This document shows positions 1-7,673 of a stretch of 39,766 nucleotides of DNA, piece by piece; position 1 is the stretch's first letter; every line of letters begins with the position of its first letter. Source of the stretch: Nocardioides sp. YIM 152315 (GTDB taxonomy: Bacteria > Actinomycetota > Actinomycetes > Propionibacteriales > Nocardioidaceae); assembly GCF_029210375.1 (NCBI RefSeq), contig NZ_JARGER010000049.1:1-39766 (forward strand). Direction: 5' to 3'. The translations under genes and the position numbers were made by a program. The notes under the pieces are model-generated. The model had not been told where the DNA came from. It did not search any database and was given only the letters and a program-made list of their open reading frames with translations.

Positions 1-129
1 GAGCCAGCCACGGTGACCACCACAGAACCGTCCCCCCACGCATCGGCGAGCGAAGCCGCCACCCAGCTCGAAACCACGCAGCCGATCGGGTACGTCGGGC
101 TGGGCCGGTGCGGCACCGCACCTCACGCG

Positions 130-167
130 GAGCTGCCCGCCGCGGTGGGTTCCGCGACGGGCAGCTC
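130..167 (-). terminator. Strong hairpin downstream of the metallopeptidase gene
   Basis: Arms 130-139 and 158-167 are perfect 10-bp complements. After one mismatch the stem continues with 5 more pairs (141-145 with 152-156), closing on a 6-nt loop. It begins 20 nt beyond the stop codon of the minus-strand peptidase gene. There is no T-run, as is common for terminators in high-GC actinobacteria, so it may act as a T-less terminator or an mRNA 3'-end stabiliser. Confidence 0.6.
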
Positions 168-186
168 TCGGTGGATGCGGTGGGCG

Positions 187-2394
187 CTACGAGGCGCCGC
201 CCGGCTGGGTCACCCCGTTCACCTTCAGGGTGTACGGCGCGAACTGCTGGACGGTCTCGCTGGCGTCATCGGTCGCCACGATCGCGACGACCTTCTCGAA
301 CGGCAGCGCGGCGAGCAGCTCCCACCGGTTGAGGTCGACGTGCCGCTTGCCGTCGAACTCGACCTGCAGCACGGCCGGGTGGCGGCCGTCCCGGATCCCG
401 ACCAGCTTGAGGTTCCAGTTCTGGACCTCCTGCGGGTGGATCTCCGTGGGGGAGCTGAACGGCGCGAGGCTCGAGCCGTCGCTGATCGTGGTGCCACCGA
501 CCGTGATGTCGTCGAGGAGCAGGCCGCCCTCGTTGACTCCGCCGTCGCTGACGTAGCGGAGGCTGATCAGCACGGTCTGGCCGGCGTACTCCGACAGGTC
601 GAAGGTGTGCGGCTCGAACCCGGTGGTCGTCCCGTTGAGCGACGGACCGAGCGGTCCCTCGGTCGTCCGGTCGCCCGGGATCGAGGTGTACGTCGCACCG
701 CCGTCGGTCGACACCTGGACGTAGCCGTAGTCGTAGCCGAGCTCCGCGCCGTACTTGGCGAGGAACCTCAGCGTCGGGTCGGCCGCCGGCACGGTGACCT
801 CGGCGACGGCCGCGGCGTCGAGGTTGTTGGCGTTGCCCGACCAGAGCACCGAGTCGCCGGGGCGGTCGGGGTCGTTCGAGACCGTCGTCCACGCCAGTGG
901 CTGGGTCGGGAGCGTGGCCGCGCCGTCGAAGACCAGCGAACGGAGCTTGCTGCCCCGCAGGACCTTGCCGTCCGCGCCGCGGAGCGCGACGTAGTCGGCA
1001 CCGTTGGGTGCGGCGCCCGGCGTGTCGTAGGACTCCGGGTTGTCGAGGTTGACCGTCGAGCGCAGGCTCGGGGTCGTGACGAGCCGCTTGTTCGCGCCGA
1101 GCACGATCGAGCGCTTCGAGTCGCCGACGATCTTGTCGAGCAGCGTCATCGACTGGTACTGGTGCACGACGTCGTACGGGTCGTCGATGCCCTCGGCGGC
1201 CAGCTCCGCCGCCAGGCTCGCGATGCCCTGGTGCTCACCGTCGCGGTGCAGCGCGGACATGAACTCCGTGCCGAACCGGTCGTAGAGGTAGAGCATCATC
1301 GAGTAGGCGTTGCCGTAGTCGGCGAGCGTCGCCGCCGGGTTCGGGTCCTCGCCCCACAGCGTCAGGGAGTTCTGGGCGCCGCCGCAGTCGCGCGGGTTGG
1401 GGTTGTACGGCGTCTGGATCGTGCCGAAGCCCTGGAAGCAGTAGATGTGGCTGTCGGCCCCCGGGTCGAAGACGGTCGCGGTCGCGTCGACGTAGCCGAC
1501 CAGGCTCTGGGCGAAGTCGGAGAGCCCCTCGTTGACCCAGTTCACCTCGAACGGGTCGGTGTAGTAGTGCAGCAGGTGCTGCCACTCGTGGGCGAAGGTG
1601 CCCTCGTAGAGGTTGGGCCGGGACGGCCGGCTCGTGCACGGGTCGTCGGTCGCGTCGTCCGGCGGGTTGTCGCCGGTGCGATGGGCCCAGTCGTAGGCGT
1701 CGACCGTCATCACGTTGCGGTCGAGCAGCTCGTTGATCTGGGCGGAGAAGAAGCCGGCGATGTAGGTCGAGGCCTCGGGGAAGTCGTAGAAGTTGTCGTC
1801 ACGCACGTTGTCGATCAGGGCGACGGTCTTGTCGCCGTCGCCGGTGTAGTCGCCGCCGTTGCCGTTCGCGTCGGGCGGGACGGTGGCGTTGGTGCCGTCG
1901 CGGTCCGGAGGCGTGCTGAACGCGGCGGTCTCCTTGGGGAACATGTTGCCGTCGAACTCGCTGACGAGGCGGTCGACCTGCGCCTGCGTGATCTCGGTGG
2001 TGCCCGCCACCTGGTTGCGGCAGTCCTCGGCCGGGAAGGCCAGGTCGTCGGCGACCCAGACCTCGATCTTGTCGCCGACGCCGCGCAGTGTGTAGTCCTT
2101 GCGGTAGTACGCGCCCTGGACGTCGTCGAGGCCGAGCCACTGGCGCTGGGTGCCGACCGGCGGTGTGGGTGCGGCCGCGGCGTTCGGCGCCAGGCCGCGC
2201 GCCTGCGCCCGGGCGAGCCCCAGCTGCTTGGTCGAGAACTTCGCGTCCGGCGACACCTCGCGGACGTCGTTCGGGACGGGCTGGTCTGCCTTCGCCGCCG
2301 ACGGTGGCGCCGATGATGCGGCGCCCGTCGGGATCAGGAGTCCGGCCGCGCAGGTGGCGAGGGCGACTCCGAGTGGCAGGAACGGTCGTTTCAT
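187..2394 (-). CDS. Secreted HEXXH zinc metallopeptidase, immune inhibitor A-like
   Basis: Predicted exported protease of 735 aa. The start at 2394 is chosen because it gives a classic signal peptide (MKRPF, hydrophobic core, AASSA about residue 29) and a GGGAGG Shine-Dalgarno just upstream; a start 33 codons earlier would bury the signal. The zinc motif HEWQH is at residues 269-273, with a likely third ligand Glu289 in NEGLSDF, a gluzincin-like layout resembling M30/M6-type peptidases. The C-terminal third has a beta-rich region (YVQVSTDGG near residue 557, then LISLRYVSDGG and LLLDDI) typical of the accessory domains in immune inhibitor A-type enzymes. It is transcribed divergently from the mutase gene and followed by a strong hairpin. 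Substrate is unknown; it probably degrades extracellular protein. The exact MEROPS family is uncertain. Confidence 0.8.
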   Translation of the reverse strand: MKRPFLPLGVALATCAAGLLIPTGAASSAPPSAAKADQPVPNDVREVSPDAKFSTKQLGLARAQARGLAPNAAAAPTPPVGTQRQWLGLDDVQGAYYRKDYTLRGVGDKIEVWVADDLAFPAEDCRNQVAGTTEITQAQVDRLVSEFDGNMFPKETAAFSTPPDRDGTNATVPPDANGNGGDYTGDGDKTVALIDNVRDDNFYDFPEASTYIAGFFSAQINELLDRNVMTVDAYDWAHRTGDNPPDDATDDPCTSRPSRPNLYEGTFAHEWQHLLHYYTDPFEVNWVNEGLSDFAQSLVGYVDATATVFDPGADSHIYCFQGFGTIQTPYNPNPRDCGGAQNSLTLWGEDPNPAATLADYGNAYSMMLYLYDRFGTEFMSALHRDGEHQGIASLAAELAAEGIDDPYDVVHQYQSMTLLDKIVGDSKRSIVLGANKRLVTTPSLRSTVNLDNPESYDTPGAAPNGADYVALRGADGKVLRGSKLRSLVFDGAATLPTQPLAWTTVSNDPDRPGDSVLWSGNANNLDAAAVAEVTVPAADPTLRFLAKYGAELGYDYGYVQVSTDGGATYTSIPGDRTTEGPLGPSLNGTTTGFEPHTFDLSEYAGQTVLISLRYVSDGGVNEGGLLLDDITVGGTTISDGSSLAPFSSPTEIHPQEVQNWNLKLVGIRDGRHPAVLQVEFDGKRHVDLNRWELLAALPFEKVVAIVATDDASETVQQFAPYTLKVNGVTQPGGAS

Positions 2395-2512
2395 GTGTCC
2401 TCCCAAGACCGGCGCCGGCCGAGTGCGACCCGCGGTGGCGGGCGGCGCCGGGAACCGTCCTACCGGAGCGGAGCATCGCTCGGCAATACCCATCGGCGGG
2501 GAGGCGTCCGGA

Positions 2513-2548
2513 TTGGTGGAAATTAGTAGGACGTCCTAGTATTTCGGC
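2513..2548 (+). promoter_or_regulatory. Leaderless promoter with overlapping 12-bp palindromic operator
   Basis: TTGGTG (2513-2518) and TAGTAT (2537-2542) are separated by 18 nt and look like -35/-10 boxes. The -10 ends 6 nt before the ATG at 2549, so transcription should start at or next to the start codon; no Shine-Dalgarno is visible. A perfect 12-bp palindrome, TAGGACGTCCTA (2527-2538), overlaps the upstream edge of the -10, as a repressor site would. The binding protein is not in this window. Confidence 0.55.
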
Positions 2549-4237
2549 ATGAGCGAGAACGCGCGCACCCGCTGGCAGGCCCGCTACGAGAGCTCGCGGG
2601 TCCGCGAGTCCGACTTCACCACCCTCAGCGGCCTCGAGGTCGCGCCGGCCTACGGCACCGAAGACTCGGAGTGGCCGGGCGAGTTCCCGTTCACGCGCGG
2701 TCTCTACCCGACCGGCTACCGCGGGCGGACCTGGACGATCCGCCAGTTCGCCGGCTTCGGCAACGCCCGGCAGACCAACGAGCGCTACCGGATGATCCTC
2801 GGCCGCGGCGGCGGCGGCCTCTCGGTCGCCTTCGACATGCCCACGCTCATGGGCCGCGACTCCGACGACCCGAAGTCGCTCGGCGAGGTCGGCCACTGCG
2901 GCGTCGCCATCGACTCCGTCGCCGACATGGAGGTCCTCTTCGACGGCATCGACCTGGGCGACGTCACGACCTCGATGACGATCAGCGGCCCGGCGGTGCC
3001 GGTCTTCTGCATGATGCTGGTCGCCGCGGAGCGCGCCGGCGTCGACACCCGCACGCTCAACGGCACGCTGCAGACCGACATCTTCAAGGAGTACATCGCG
3101 CAGAAGGAGTGGCTCTTCGCGCCCGAGCCGCACCTGAAGCTGATCGGCGACCTGATGGAGCACTGCGCCGAGCACATCCCGGCGTACAAGCCGCTCTCGG
3201 TCTCCGGCTACCACATCCGCGAGGCCGGCTCGACGGCCGCGCAGGAGCTGGCGTTCACGCTCGCCGACGGGTTCGGGTACGTCGAGCTCGGGCTCTCCCG
3301 CGGTCTGGACGTCGACGTCTTCGCGCCGGGTCTGTCGTTCTTCTTCGACGCCCACGTCGACTTCTTCGAGGAGATCGCGAAGTTCCGCGCCGCCCGTCGG
3401 ATCTGGGCCCGGTGGATGCGCGATGTCTACGGCGCGCGCACCGAGAAGGCGCAGTGGCTGCGCTTCCACACCCAGACCGCGGGCGTCTCGCTCACCGCGC
3501 AGCAGCCCTACAACAACGTCGTCCGCACCGGCATCGAGGCGCTCTCCGCGGTCCTCGGCGGCACCAACAGCCTGCACACCAACGCGCTCGACGAGACCCT
3601 CGCGCTGCCGTCGGAGCAGGCGGCCGAGATCGCGCTGCGCACCCAGCAGGTGATCATGGAGGAGACCGGCGTCGTCAACGTCGCCGACCCGCTCGGCGGC
3701 TCGTGGTACGTCGAGGCGCTCACCGACCGGATCGAGGCCGAGGCCACCGCGATCTTCGACAGGATCCTCGCGATGGGCGGCTCGACCCTCACCTCCGACC
3801 GCCCCGAGCAGATCGCCGAGGCGGTGCGCGACGGCGACTGGCTCGTGACCCGCGGGCTGCTGCGCGGCATCGAGGAGGGCTGGTTCATGTCCGAGATCGC
3901 CGAGGCGGCGTTCCAGTACCAGGTGGCCCTCGAGAAGGGCGAGAAGAGGATCGTCGGCGTCAACTGCCACGAGGACTCCGTGACCCACGACCTCGAGATC
4001 CTGCGGGTCTCCCACGAGGTCGAGGTCGAGCAGGTGCGGGCGCTGACCGCTCGGCGTACCGGCCGCGACGACGCCGCGGTGCGTGCCGCACTCGCGCGGA
4101 TGGTGGACGCCGCCCGGGCCGACGAGAACGTCATCGAGCCGATGCTCGACGCGTGCCGCGCCGAGGCGACGCTCGGCGAGATCTGCGACGCCCTGCGCGC
4201 GGAGTGGGGGGAGTACCGGGAGCCCGCCCGCTTCTGA
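2549..4237 (+). CDS. Adenosylcobalamin-dependent acyl-CoA mutase, large (catalytic) subunit
   Basis: 562-aa TIM-barrel subunit of the methylmalonyl-CoA mutase superfamily, which rearranges carbon skeletons of acyl-CoAs using coenzyme B12. Family landmarks: TIRQFAGFG near residue 63, GLSVAFDMPT near 90, SGYHIREAG with His222 (the conserved active-site His), and NSLHTN. The C-terminal B12-binding domain with DxHxxG is absent, so a separate small subunit must exist elsewhere. Aligned from memory to human MUT, the Arg that binds the methylmalonyl carboxylate (human R228) is Gln185 here (IAQKEW), while Tyr53 and Tyr57 (YPTGY) are kept. Gln at that place is known from isobutyryl-CoA and 2-hydroxyisobutyryl-CoA mutases, so a non-carboxylated acyl-CoA is the likelier substrate. 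Leaderless start at 2549. Exact substrate not established. Confidence 0.85.
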   Translation: MSENARTRWQARYESSRVRESDFTTLSGLEVAPAYGTEDSEWPGEFPFTRGLYPTGYRGRTWTIRQFAGFGNARQTNERYRMILGRGGGGLSVAFDMPTLMGRDSDDPKSLGEVGHCGVAIDSVADMEVLFDGIDLGDVTTSMTISGPAVPVFCMMLVAAERAGVDTRTLNGTLQTDIFKEYIAQKEWLFAPEPHLKLIGDLMEHCAEHIPAYKPLSVSGYHIREAGSTAAQELAFTLADGFGYVELGLSRGLDVDVFAPGLSFFFDAHVDFFEEIAKFRAARRIWARWMRDVYGARTEKAQWLRFHTQTAGVSLTAQQPYNNVVRTGIEALSAVLGGTNSLHTNALDETLALPSEQAAEIALRTQQVIMEETGVVNVADPLGGSWYVEALTDRIEAEATAIFDRILAMGGSTLTSDRPEQIAEAVRDGDWLVTRGLLRGIEEGWFMSEIAEAAFQYQVALEKGEKRIVGVNCHEDSVTHDLEILRVSHEVEVEQVRALTARRTGRDDAAVRAALARMVDAARADENVIEPMLDACRAEATLGEICDALRAEWGEYREPARF

Positions 4238-4250
4238 TGTGATCGGGGGC

Positions 4251-4418
4251 GTGGACCTCCAGCGCGCACACGACCCGGCCCCGTGACGGCCGGATCTCGC
4301 TCGGCCTCGAGGTCGACGTGCTGCCGGCCGCGACCAGCTCGAGCAGGCGCGCCAGCGGATCGAGCACGCCGCCCACCCGAGCGTGCGCGAGAAGGCCGCC
4401 GCGCTGGGTCTGATGTAG
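4251..4418 (+). pseudogene. Degraded small coding remnant with apparent frameshifts
   Basis: No intact ORF here, but codon-like GC3 periodicity moves between frames. One frame reads VDLQRAHDPAP from 4251 and then stops; a second reads RDGRISLGLEVDVLPAA to about 4332; a third reads DQLEQARQRIEHAAHP and on to a stop at 4416-4418, ending ALGLM. Restoring one G near 4332 would join the second and third segments. I do not recognise the parent family. It lies between the mutase and thioredoxin-like genes and may be a decayed gene of about 55 codons, or contain sequencing errors. Confidence 0.3.
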
Positions 4419-4437
4419 GCGGCTGGCGCGGTCTCCC

Positions 4438-4450
4438 TAGGATTGGGCGC
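4438..4450 (+). promoter_or_regulatory. Leaderless-type -10 box
   Basis: TAGGAT (4438-4443) lies 7 nt before the ATG at 4451, and no Shine-Dalgarno is present. No convincing -35 is seen, which is common for actinobacterial promoters. Confidence 0.4.
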
Positions 4451-5395
4451 ATGAGCCAGCAGTCGTTCTCCCGTCCCGGCGCCATCGACCTGTCCGGCCT
4501 CTCGGGCACGACACCCGGGGGCGCCGCCGGCAACGCTGGCGGTGGCGCTGCCGGTGGCGCGCCGGGCGGCTCGTCGTACGCCGTCCAGATCACCGAGCAG
4601 AACTTCCAGTCGACGCTCGAGTCGTCGACGACGGCACCGGTGTTCCTGGTCTTCTACTCCCCGACCCGGATGCCGGAGAGCGCGGACCTCGCACGCGACC
4701 TCGAGACGTTGTCGGGGGAGTTCGAGGGGCGCTTCCTCGTCGGCCTGGTCGACATCGACGCGGCGCCGGCGATCGCGCAGGCGATGCAGATCCCGTCGAT
4801 CCCGTTGGTGGTCGCCGTGCTGGACGGCCGACCGGCGCCCCTGCTCCAGGACGTGCTGCCACTCGACCAGCTCCGCGCCCAGATCACGCAGGTGATGCAG
4901 CAGCTCACCGCCAACGGCGTCGCCGGCCGGCACCAGCCGCGCGCGGCCGCCGTCGCCGACAACGGTGACGGTGAGCCGGTGGTGGATCCGCGCTACGCCG
5001 CGGCGCAGGACGCGCTCGGCGACGGCGACGTCGACCGTGCGGTGGCGGAGTACCAGAAGCTCGTCGACGCCAACCCCGCCGACGTCGAGGCCGCGGCCGG
5101 TCTCGCGATGGCGAAGGTGCTGCAGCGCACCCAGGGCGTCGATCTCAACGCGGCGCGGGCCGCCGCGGCCGCCACGCCGGACGACGTCGACGCGCAGACG
5201 ATGGTCGCCGACCTCGACATGCTCGGCGGTCACGTCGACGACGCCTTCCACCGGCTGGTCGAGCTGGTGCGCCGTACCGCGGGCGACGACCGTGACCGCG
5301 CTCGCGAGCACCTGCTCGGGCTCTTCGCGGCGGTCGGCAACGACGACCCGCGGGTGCTCAAGGGGCGGCAGAACCTGGCGTCGGCTCTCTTCTGA
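4451..5395 (+). CDS. Thioredoxin-fold/TPR protein of the YbbN (CnoX) type
   Basis: 314 aa. Residues 1-40 are a Gly/Ala-rich leader, 40-160 a thioredoxin fold (VFLVFYSP at the place of the active-site strand, then FLVGLVDIDAAPAIAQAMQI and IPLVVAVLDG), and 175-314 helical TPR-like repeats (VAEYQKLVDANPADVEAAAGLA). The active-site loop reads SPTRMPES, so both CXXC cysteines are missing. YbbN/CnoX proteins in E. coli are chaperone-like holdases that bind thioredoxin-fold clients rather than simple disulfide reductases; a similar chaperone role is inferred. Start 4451 follows a leaderless -10; an upstream extension to 4283 is Arg-rich and looks non-coding. Its 3' end overlaps the convergent LysR gene by 38 bp. 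Confidence 0.8.
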   Translation: MSQQSFSRPGAIDLSGLSGTTPGGAAGNAGGGAAGGAPGGSSYAVQITEQNFQSTLESSTTAPVFLVFYSPTRMPESADLARDLETLSGEFEGRFLVGLVDIDAAPAIAQAMQIPSIPLVVAVLDGRPAPLLQDVLPLDQLRAQITQVMQQLTANGVAGRHQPRAAAVADNGDGEPVVDPRYAAAQDALGDGDVDRAVAEYQKLVDANPADVEAAAGLAMAKVLQRTQGVDLNAARAAAAATPDDVDAQTMVADLDMLGGHVDDAFHRLVELVRRTAGDDRDRAREHLLGLFAAVGNDDPRVLKGRQNLASALF

Positions 5396-6272
5396 GGCCC
5401 TGCAGCACCGCGGTGATCGCGGGGGAGGCGGCCATGCTGCGCCGGTGCACCGCGATGACGTCGCGGGTGGGCTCCGGATCGTGCGCGGGCACGGCGACCA
5501 GGTCTGCGCCCAGCGGTCGGCGTCCCAGTCGCGGGACGAGCGCGATGCCCTGACGTGCCCCGACCAGGGCGAGGTGGGAGTCGAACTCCATCGCGGTGTG
5601 CGCGATGTGGGGGAGCCGGCCGGTCCCGGCGTACATCCGGGTCAGCCACTGGCGGCAGATCGTCCCGTCGGGGGTGGCGATCCAGCTCTCGTCCACCAGG
5701 TCTCGCGGAGCGACCCGGGGGCGGCCGGCGAGCGGATGGTCGCGGTGGACGATGACGTCGGCGACGTCGTGCGCGACGACGGTGGCCGTCAGATGGTCGG
5801 GGATCGCGATCGGCACGTCGCCCCAGCGGTGCACGACGCCGATGTCGCTCTGGCCCGAGGCGACCAGCTCGACGGTGTCCCACGGCTCGCGCTCGGTGAG
5901 CGAGAGCGTGAGGCGGGGGTGGGCGTCGCGCAGCCGGCCGACGACCGGCGCGACGAGTCCGCGCATCGCGGTCGAGAAGGCCGTGAGCCGCAGGTGGCCG
6001 ACGACCGCGTCGGCCCGCTGGTGGAGCGTCGACTCGACCTCCTCGAGGTCGGCGAGCAGCCGCCCCCCGGCGTCGACGAGGTGTCGTCCGTGGTCGGTGA
6101 GGATCACCCCGCGCCCCACGCGCTCGAGCAGCGCGACCCCGGTCTGCCTCTCGAGCCGCTTGACCTGCTGGGAGACGGCGCTCGGCGTGAACCCGAGTGC
6201 GTCGGCGGCGGCGACCACCGAGCCGTGGGTGTCGACGGCCCGCAGGCTGGCGAGGGCGGCCAGATCGATCAT
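5358..6272 (-). CDS. LysR-family transcriptional regulator
   Basis: 304 aa. Residues 1-60 form the winged helix-turn-helix (LRAVDTHGSVVAAADALGF then TPSAVSQQVKRLERQTG), followed by a type-2 periplasmic-binding-like effector domain (LRLTAFSTA, DIGVVHRWGD, ALVGARQGIALVPRLG). Divergent transcription from the EamA transporter gene, with about 70 bp between starts, is the usual LysR arrangement, so it probably controls that exporter and itself in response to an unknown small ligand. Its end overlaps the thioredoxin-like gene convergently (5358-5395), leaving no room for a separate terminator. Confidence 0.88.
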   Translation of the reverse strand: MIDLAALASLRAVDTHGSVVAAADALGFTPSAVSQQVKRLERQTGVALLERVGRGVILTDHGRHLVDAGGRLLADLEEVESTLHQRADAVVGHLRLTAFSTAMRGLVAPVVGRLRDAHPRLTLSLTEREPWDTVELVASGQSDIGVVHRWGDVPIAIPDHLTATVVAHDVADVIVHRDHPLAGRPRVAPRDLVDESWIATPDGTICRQWLTRMYAGTGRLPHIAHTAMEFDSHLALVGARQGIALVPRLGRRPLGADLVAVPAHDPEPTRDVIAVHRRSMAASPAITAVLQGLRREPTPGSAAP

Positions 6273-6344
6273 GCAGCGATGCTACATCGATCCATGCATA
6301 ATCATTCGCTGGTGCTGCATGGTCTCGTGGGGTTGGCTGAGCGC
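6273..6344. promoter_or_regulatory. Divergent LysR/EamA control region
   Basis: 72 bp between the two starts. It contains ATGC (6279-6282), the palindrome ATCGAT (6286-6291) and GCAT (6296-6299), a loose dyad of the kind LysR proteins bind. CATAAT (6296-6301) is a possible -10 for the transporter. Assignment is from position only. Confidence 0.35.
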
Positions 6345-7673
6345 GTGAACCGTCGTGACTCCCTGCTCGCCGCCGCCGTCGCCTCGATCTGGGGATTCAA
6401 CTTCGTGGTCATCGACTGGGGGATGAACGGCGTCCCGCCGCTGCTGTTCGCGGCGATCCGGTTCGCGGTCGTCGTCTTCCCCGCGATCCTGTTCGTGGCC
6501 CGGCCCGTCGCGCCGTGGCGGGTGGTCGCCGCGGTCGGCGCGTTCATGTCGCTCGGCCAGTTCGGCTTCCTCTACGTCTCGATGGACGCGGGGATGCCGC
6601 CCGGGCTGGCCGCGCTCGTGCTGCAGGCCCAGGTCATCTTCACCGTCGCGATCGCGGCCGGGGCGCTGCGCGAGGTGCCGACGTACGCCCAGGCGGTCGG
6701 TGTGTTCCTCGGATCGATCGGTCTCGCCGTGGTCGCCGCGGGCCGGGGCGGCGACGTCTCGGTGCTCGCGCTGGCGCTCTGCGTGCTCGGCGCCCTGTCG
6801 TGGGGGATCGGCAACGTCGTCGCGCGCGCGTCGGGCGTCCGGGCCGGGCTGTCGCTCACCGTGTGGTCGGCGGTCGTCGTGCCGGTGCCCCTGCTGGCGC
6901 TCTCGCTGCTCGTCGACGGTCCCGCCGCCGTCGGTGGCGCACTGGCGTCGTTCTCCTGGCAGGCGGCGGTGTCCACGGCCTACACGGCCGGGCTCGCGTC
7001 GCTCGTCGGGTACGGCGTCTTCAACACCCTGCTGGGTCGCAACCCGTCGTCGTCGGTCGTGCCCTGGGTGCTGCTCGCGCCGGTCGTCGCGATGGCCTCG
7101 GCGTGGCTGCTGCTCGACCAGCGGCCCAACGCCGCCGAGCTCGGCGGCGGCCTGCTGCTGATCGTCGGCGTGCTGGTGGCGATGCGGCCCGCGGTGCGGC
7201 CCGCGGTGCGGCCGGCCGACGGCGGTGAGCTTGGCTCGGTCTGGTCTGGCCGAGACCGAGCCGGATCCACCGCCCCAGGTGAGCGACCTCGGCCCGACGG
7301 CCCTCAGCGACCGGACTCGGTGTACGACGGGCCGCGACCGGCGTCGACGTTCGCGAGGGCGGCCTCGATGCGGCGGGCGGTGAAGTCGGCGCAGCGGTCG
7401 CGGACCTGCGCGGGCGTGCAGAACTCGGCGGTGCGGATCTCGCGCGCCTCGCGGACGATCGTCTCCGTGAGCGCGGCGTCGTGGGTGCCGCCGTCGAAGA
7501 CCAGGCAGACGGCGTCGTCCCAACCGCTCCAGGCCGGCAGCCAGTCGGCGAGCACCAGCCCGCCGGGCGCGATGTCGAGACCGAGCTCCTCCTTGATCTC
7601 GCGGCCGACGGCGACCCGGGGCGACTCGTTGACCTCGACCACGCCGCCCGGGAGATCCCAGTCGGTCTTGTAG
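6345..7673 (+). CDS. EamA/DMT-family membrane transporter with anomalous C-terminal read-through
   Basis: The first about 290 residues are a standard ten-helix drug/metabolite transporter with two EamA repeats (AAAVASIWGFNFVVIDWG; WGIGNVVARASG), likely an exporter of small metabolites. GTG 6345 is preferred because the first helix follows at once; ATG 6294 would add 17 residues. The frame does not stop where the fold ends (near 7190): it runs on about 150 codons, antisense to the NUDIX gene, to 7673 (442 aa in all). A TGA at 7226-7228 in another frame is followed directly by a terminator hairpin at 7233-7262, so the gene probably once ended there. Loss of a single base in the GC-rich stretch 7184-7225 would explain the overrun, either as a real mutation or a sequencing error. 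The LysR gene upstream is its likely regulator. Confidence 0.75.
   Translation: MNRRDSLLAAAVASIWGFNFVVIDWGMNGVPPLLFAAIRFAVVVFPAILFVARPVAPWRVVAAVGAFMSLGQFGFLYVSMDAGMPPGLAALVLQAQVIFTVAIAAGALREVPTYAQAVGVFLGSIGLAVVAAGRGGDVSVLALALCVLGALSWGIGNVVARASGVRAGLSLTVWSAVVVPVPLLALSLLVDGPAAVGGALASFSWQAAVSTAYTAGLASLVGYGVFNTLLGRNPSSSVVPWVLLAPVVAMASAWLLLDQRPNAAELGGGLLLIVGVLVAMRPAVRPAVRPADGGELGSVWSGRDRAGSTAPGERPRPDGPQRPDSVYDGPRPASTFARAASMRRAVKSAQRSRTCAGVQNSAVRISRASRTIVSVSAASWVPPSKTRQTASSQPLQAGSQSASTSPPGAMSRPSSSLISRPTATRGDSLTSTTPPGRSQSVL
7233..7262. terminator. Bidirectional terminator hairpin between EamA and NUDIX genes
   Basis: Perfect 10-bp arms at 7233-7242 (GGCTCGGTCT) and 7253-7262 with a 10-nt loop. It lies inside the over-long EamA reading frame, 5 nt after an out-of-frame TGA, and about 40 nt past the stop of the convergent NUDIX gene, so it fits a shared terminator. 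Confidence 0.6.

Noticed and set aside
13..2316. A 767-codon open frame on the plus strand opposite the metallopeptidase gene
   Set aside because: Arg/Val-rich low-complexity translation with no recognisable domain; it is the antisense shadow of a gene with signal peptide and catalytic motif.
2395..2548. Possible cobalamin riboswitch before the B12-dependent mutase
   Set aside because: The promoter appears leaderless and no B12-box-like conserved segment is visible, so there is no 5' leader to hold a riboswitch.
1799..5311. A 1170-codon minus-strand open frame across the mutase and YbbN-like genes
   Set aside because: Antisense of two well-supported plus-strand genes; composition is typical of high-GC shadow frames.
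7184..7213. 12-bp tandem repeat in the EamA 3' region considered as a repeat element
   Set aside because: Only two full copies and encoding Arg-Pro-Ala-Val residues in frame; noted only as a possible slippage place.
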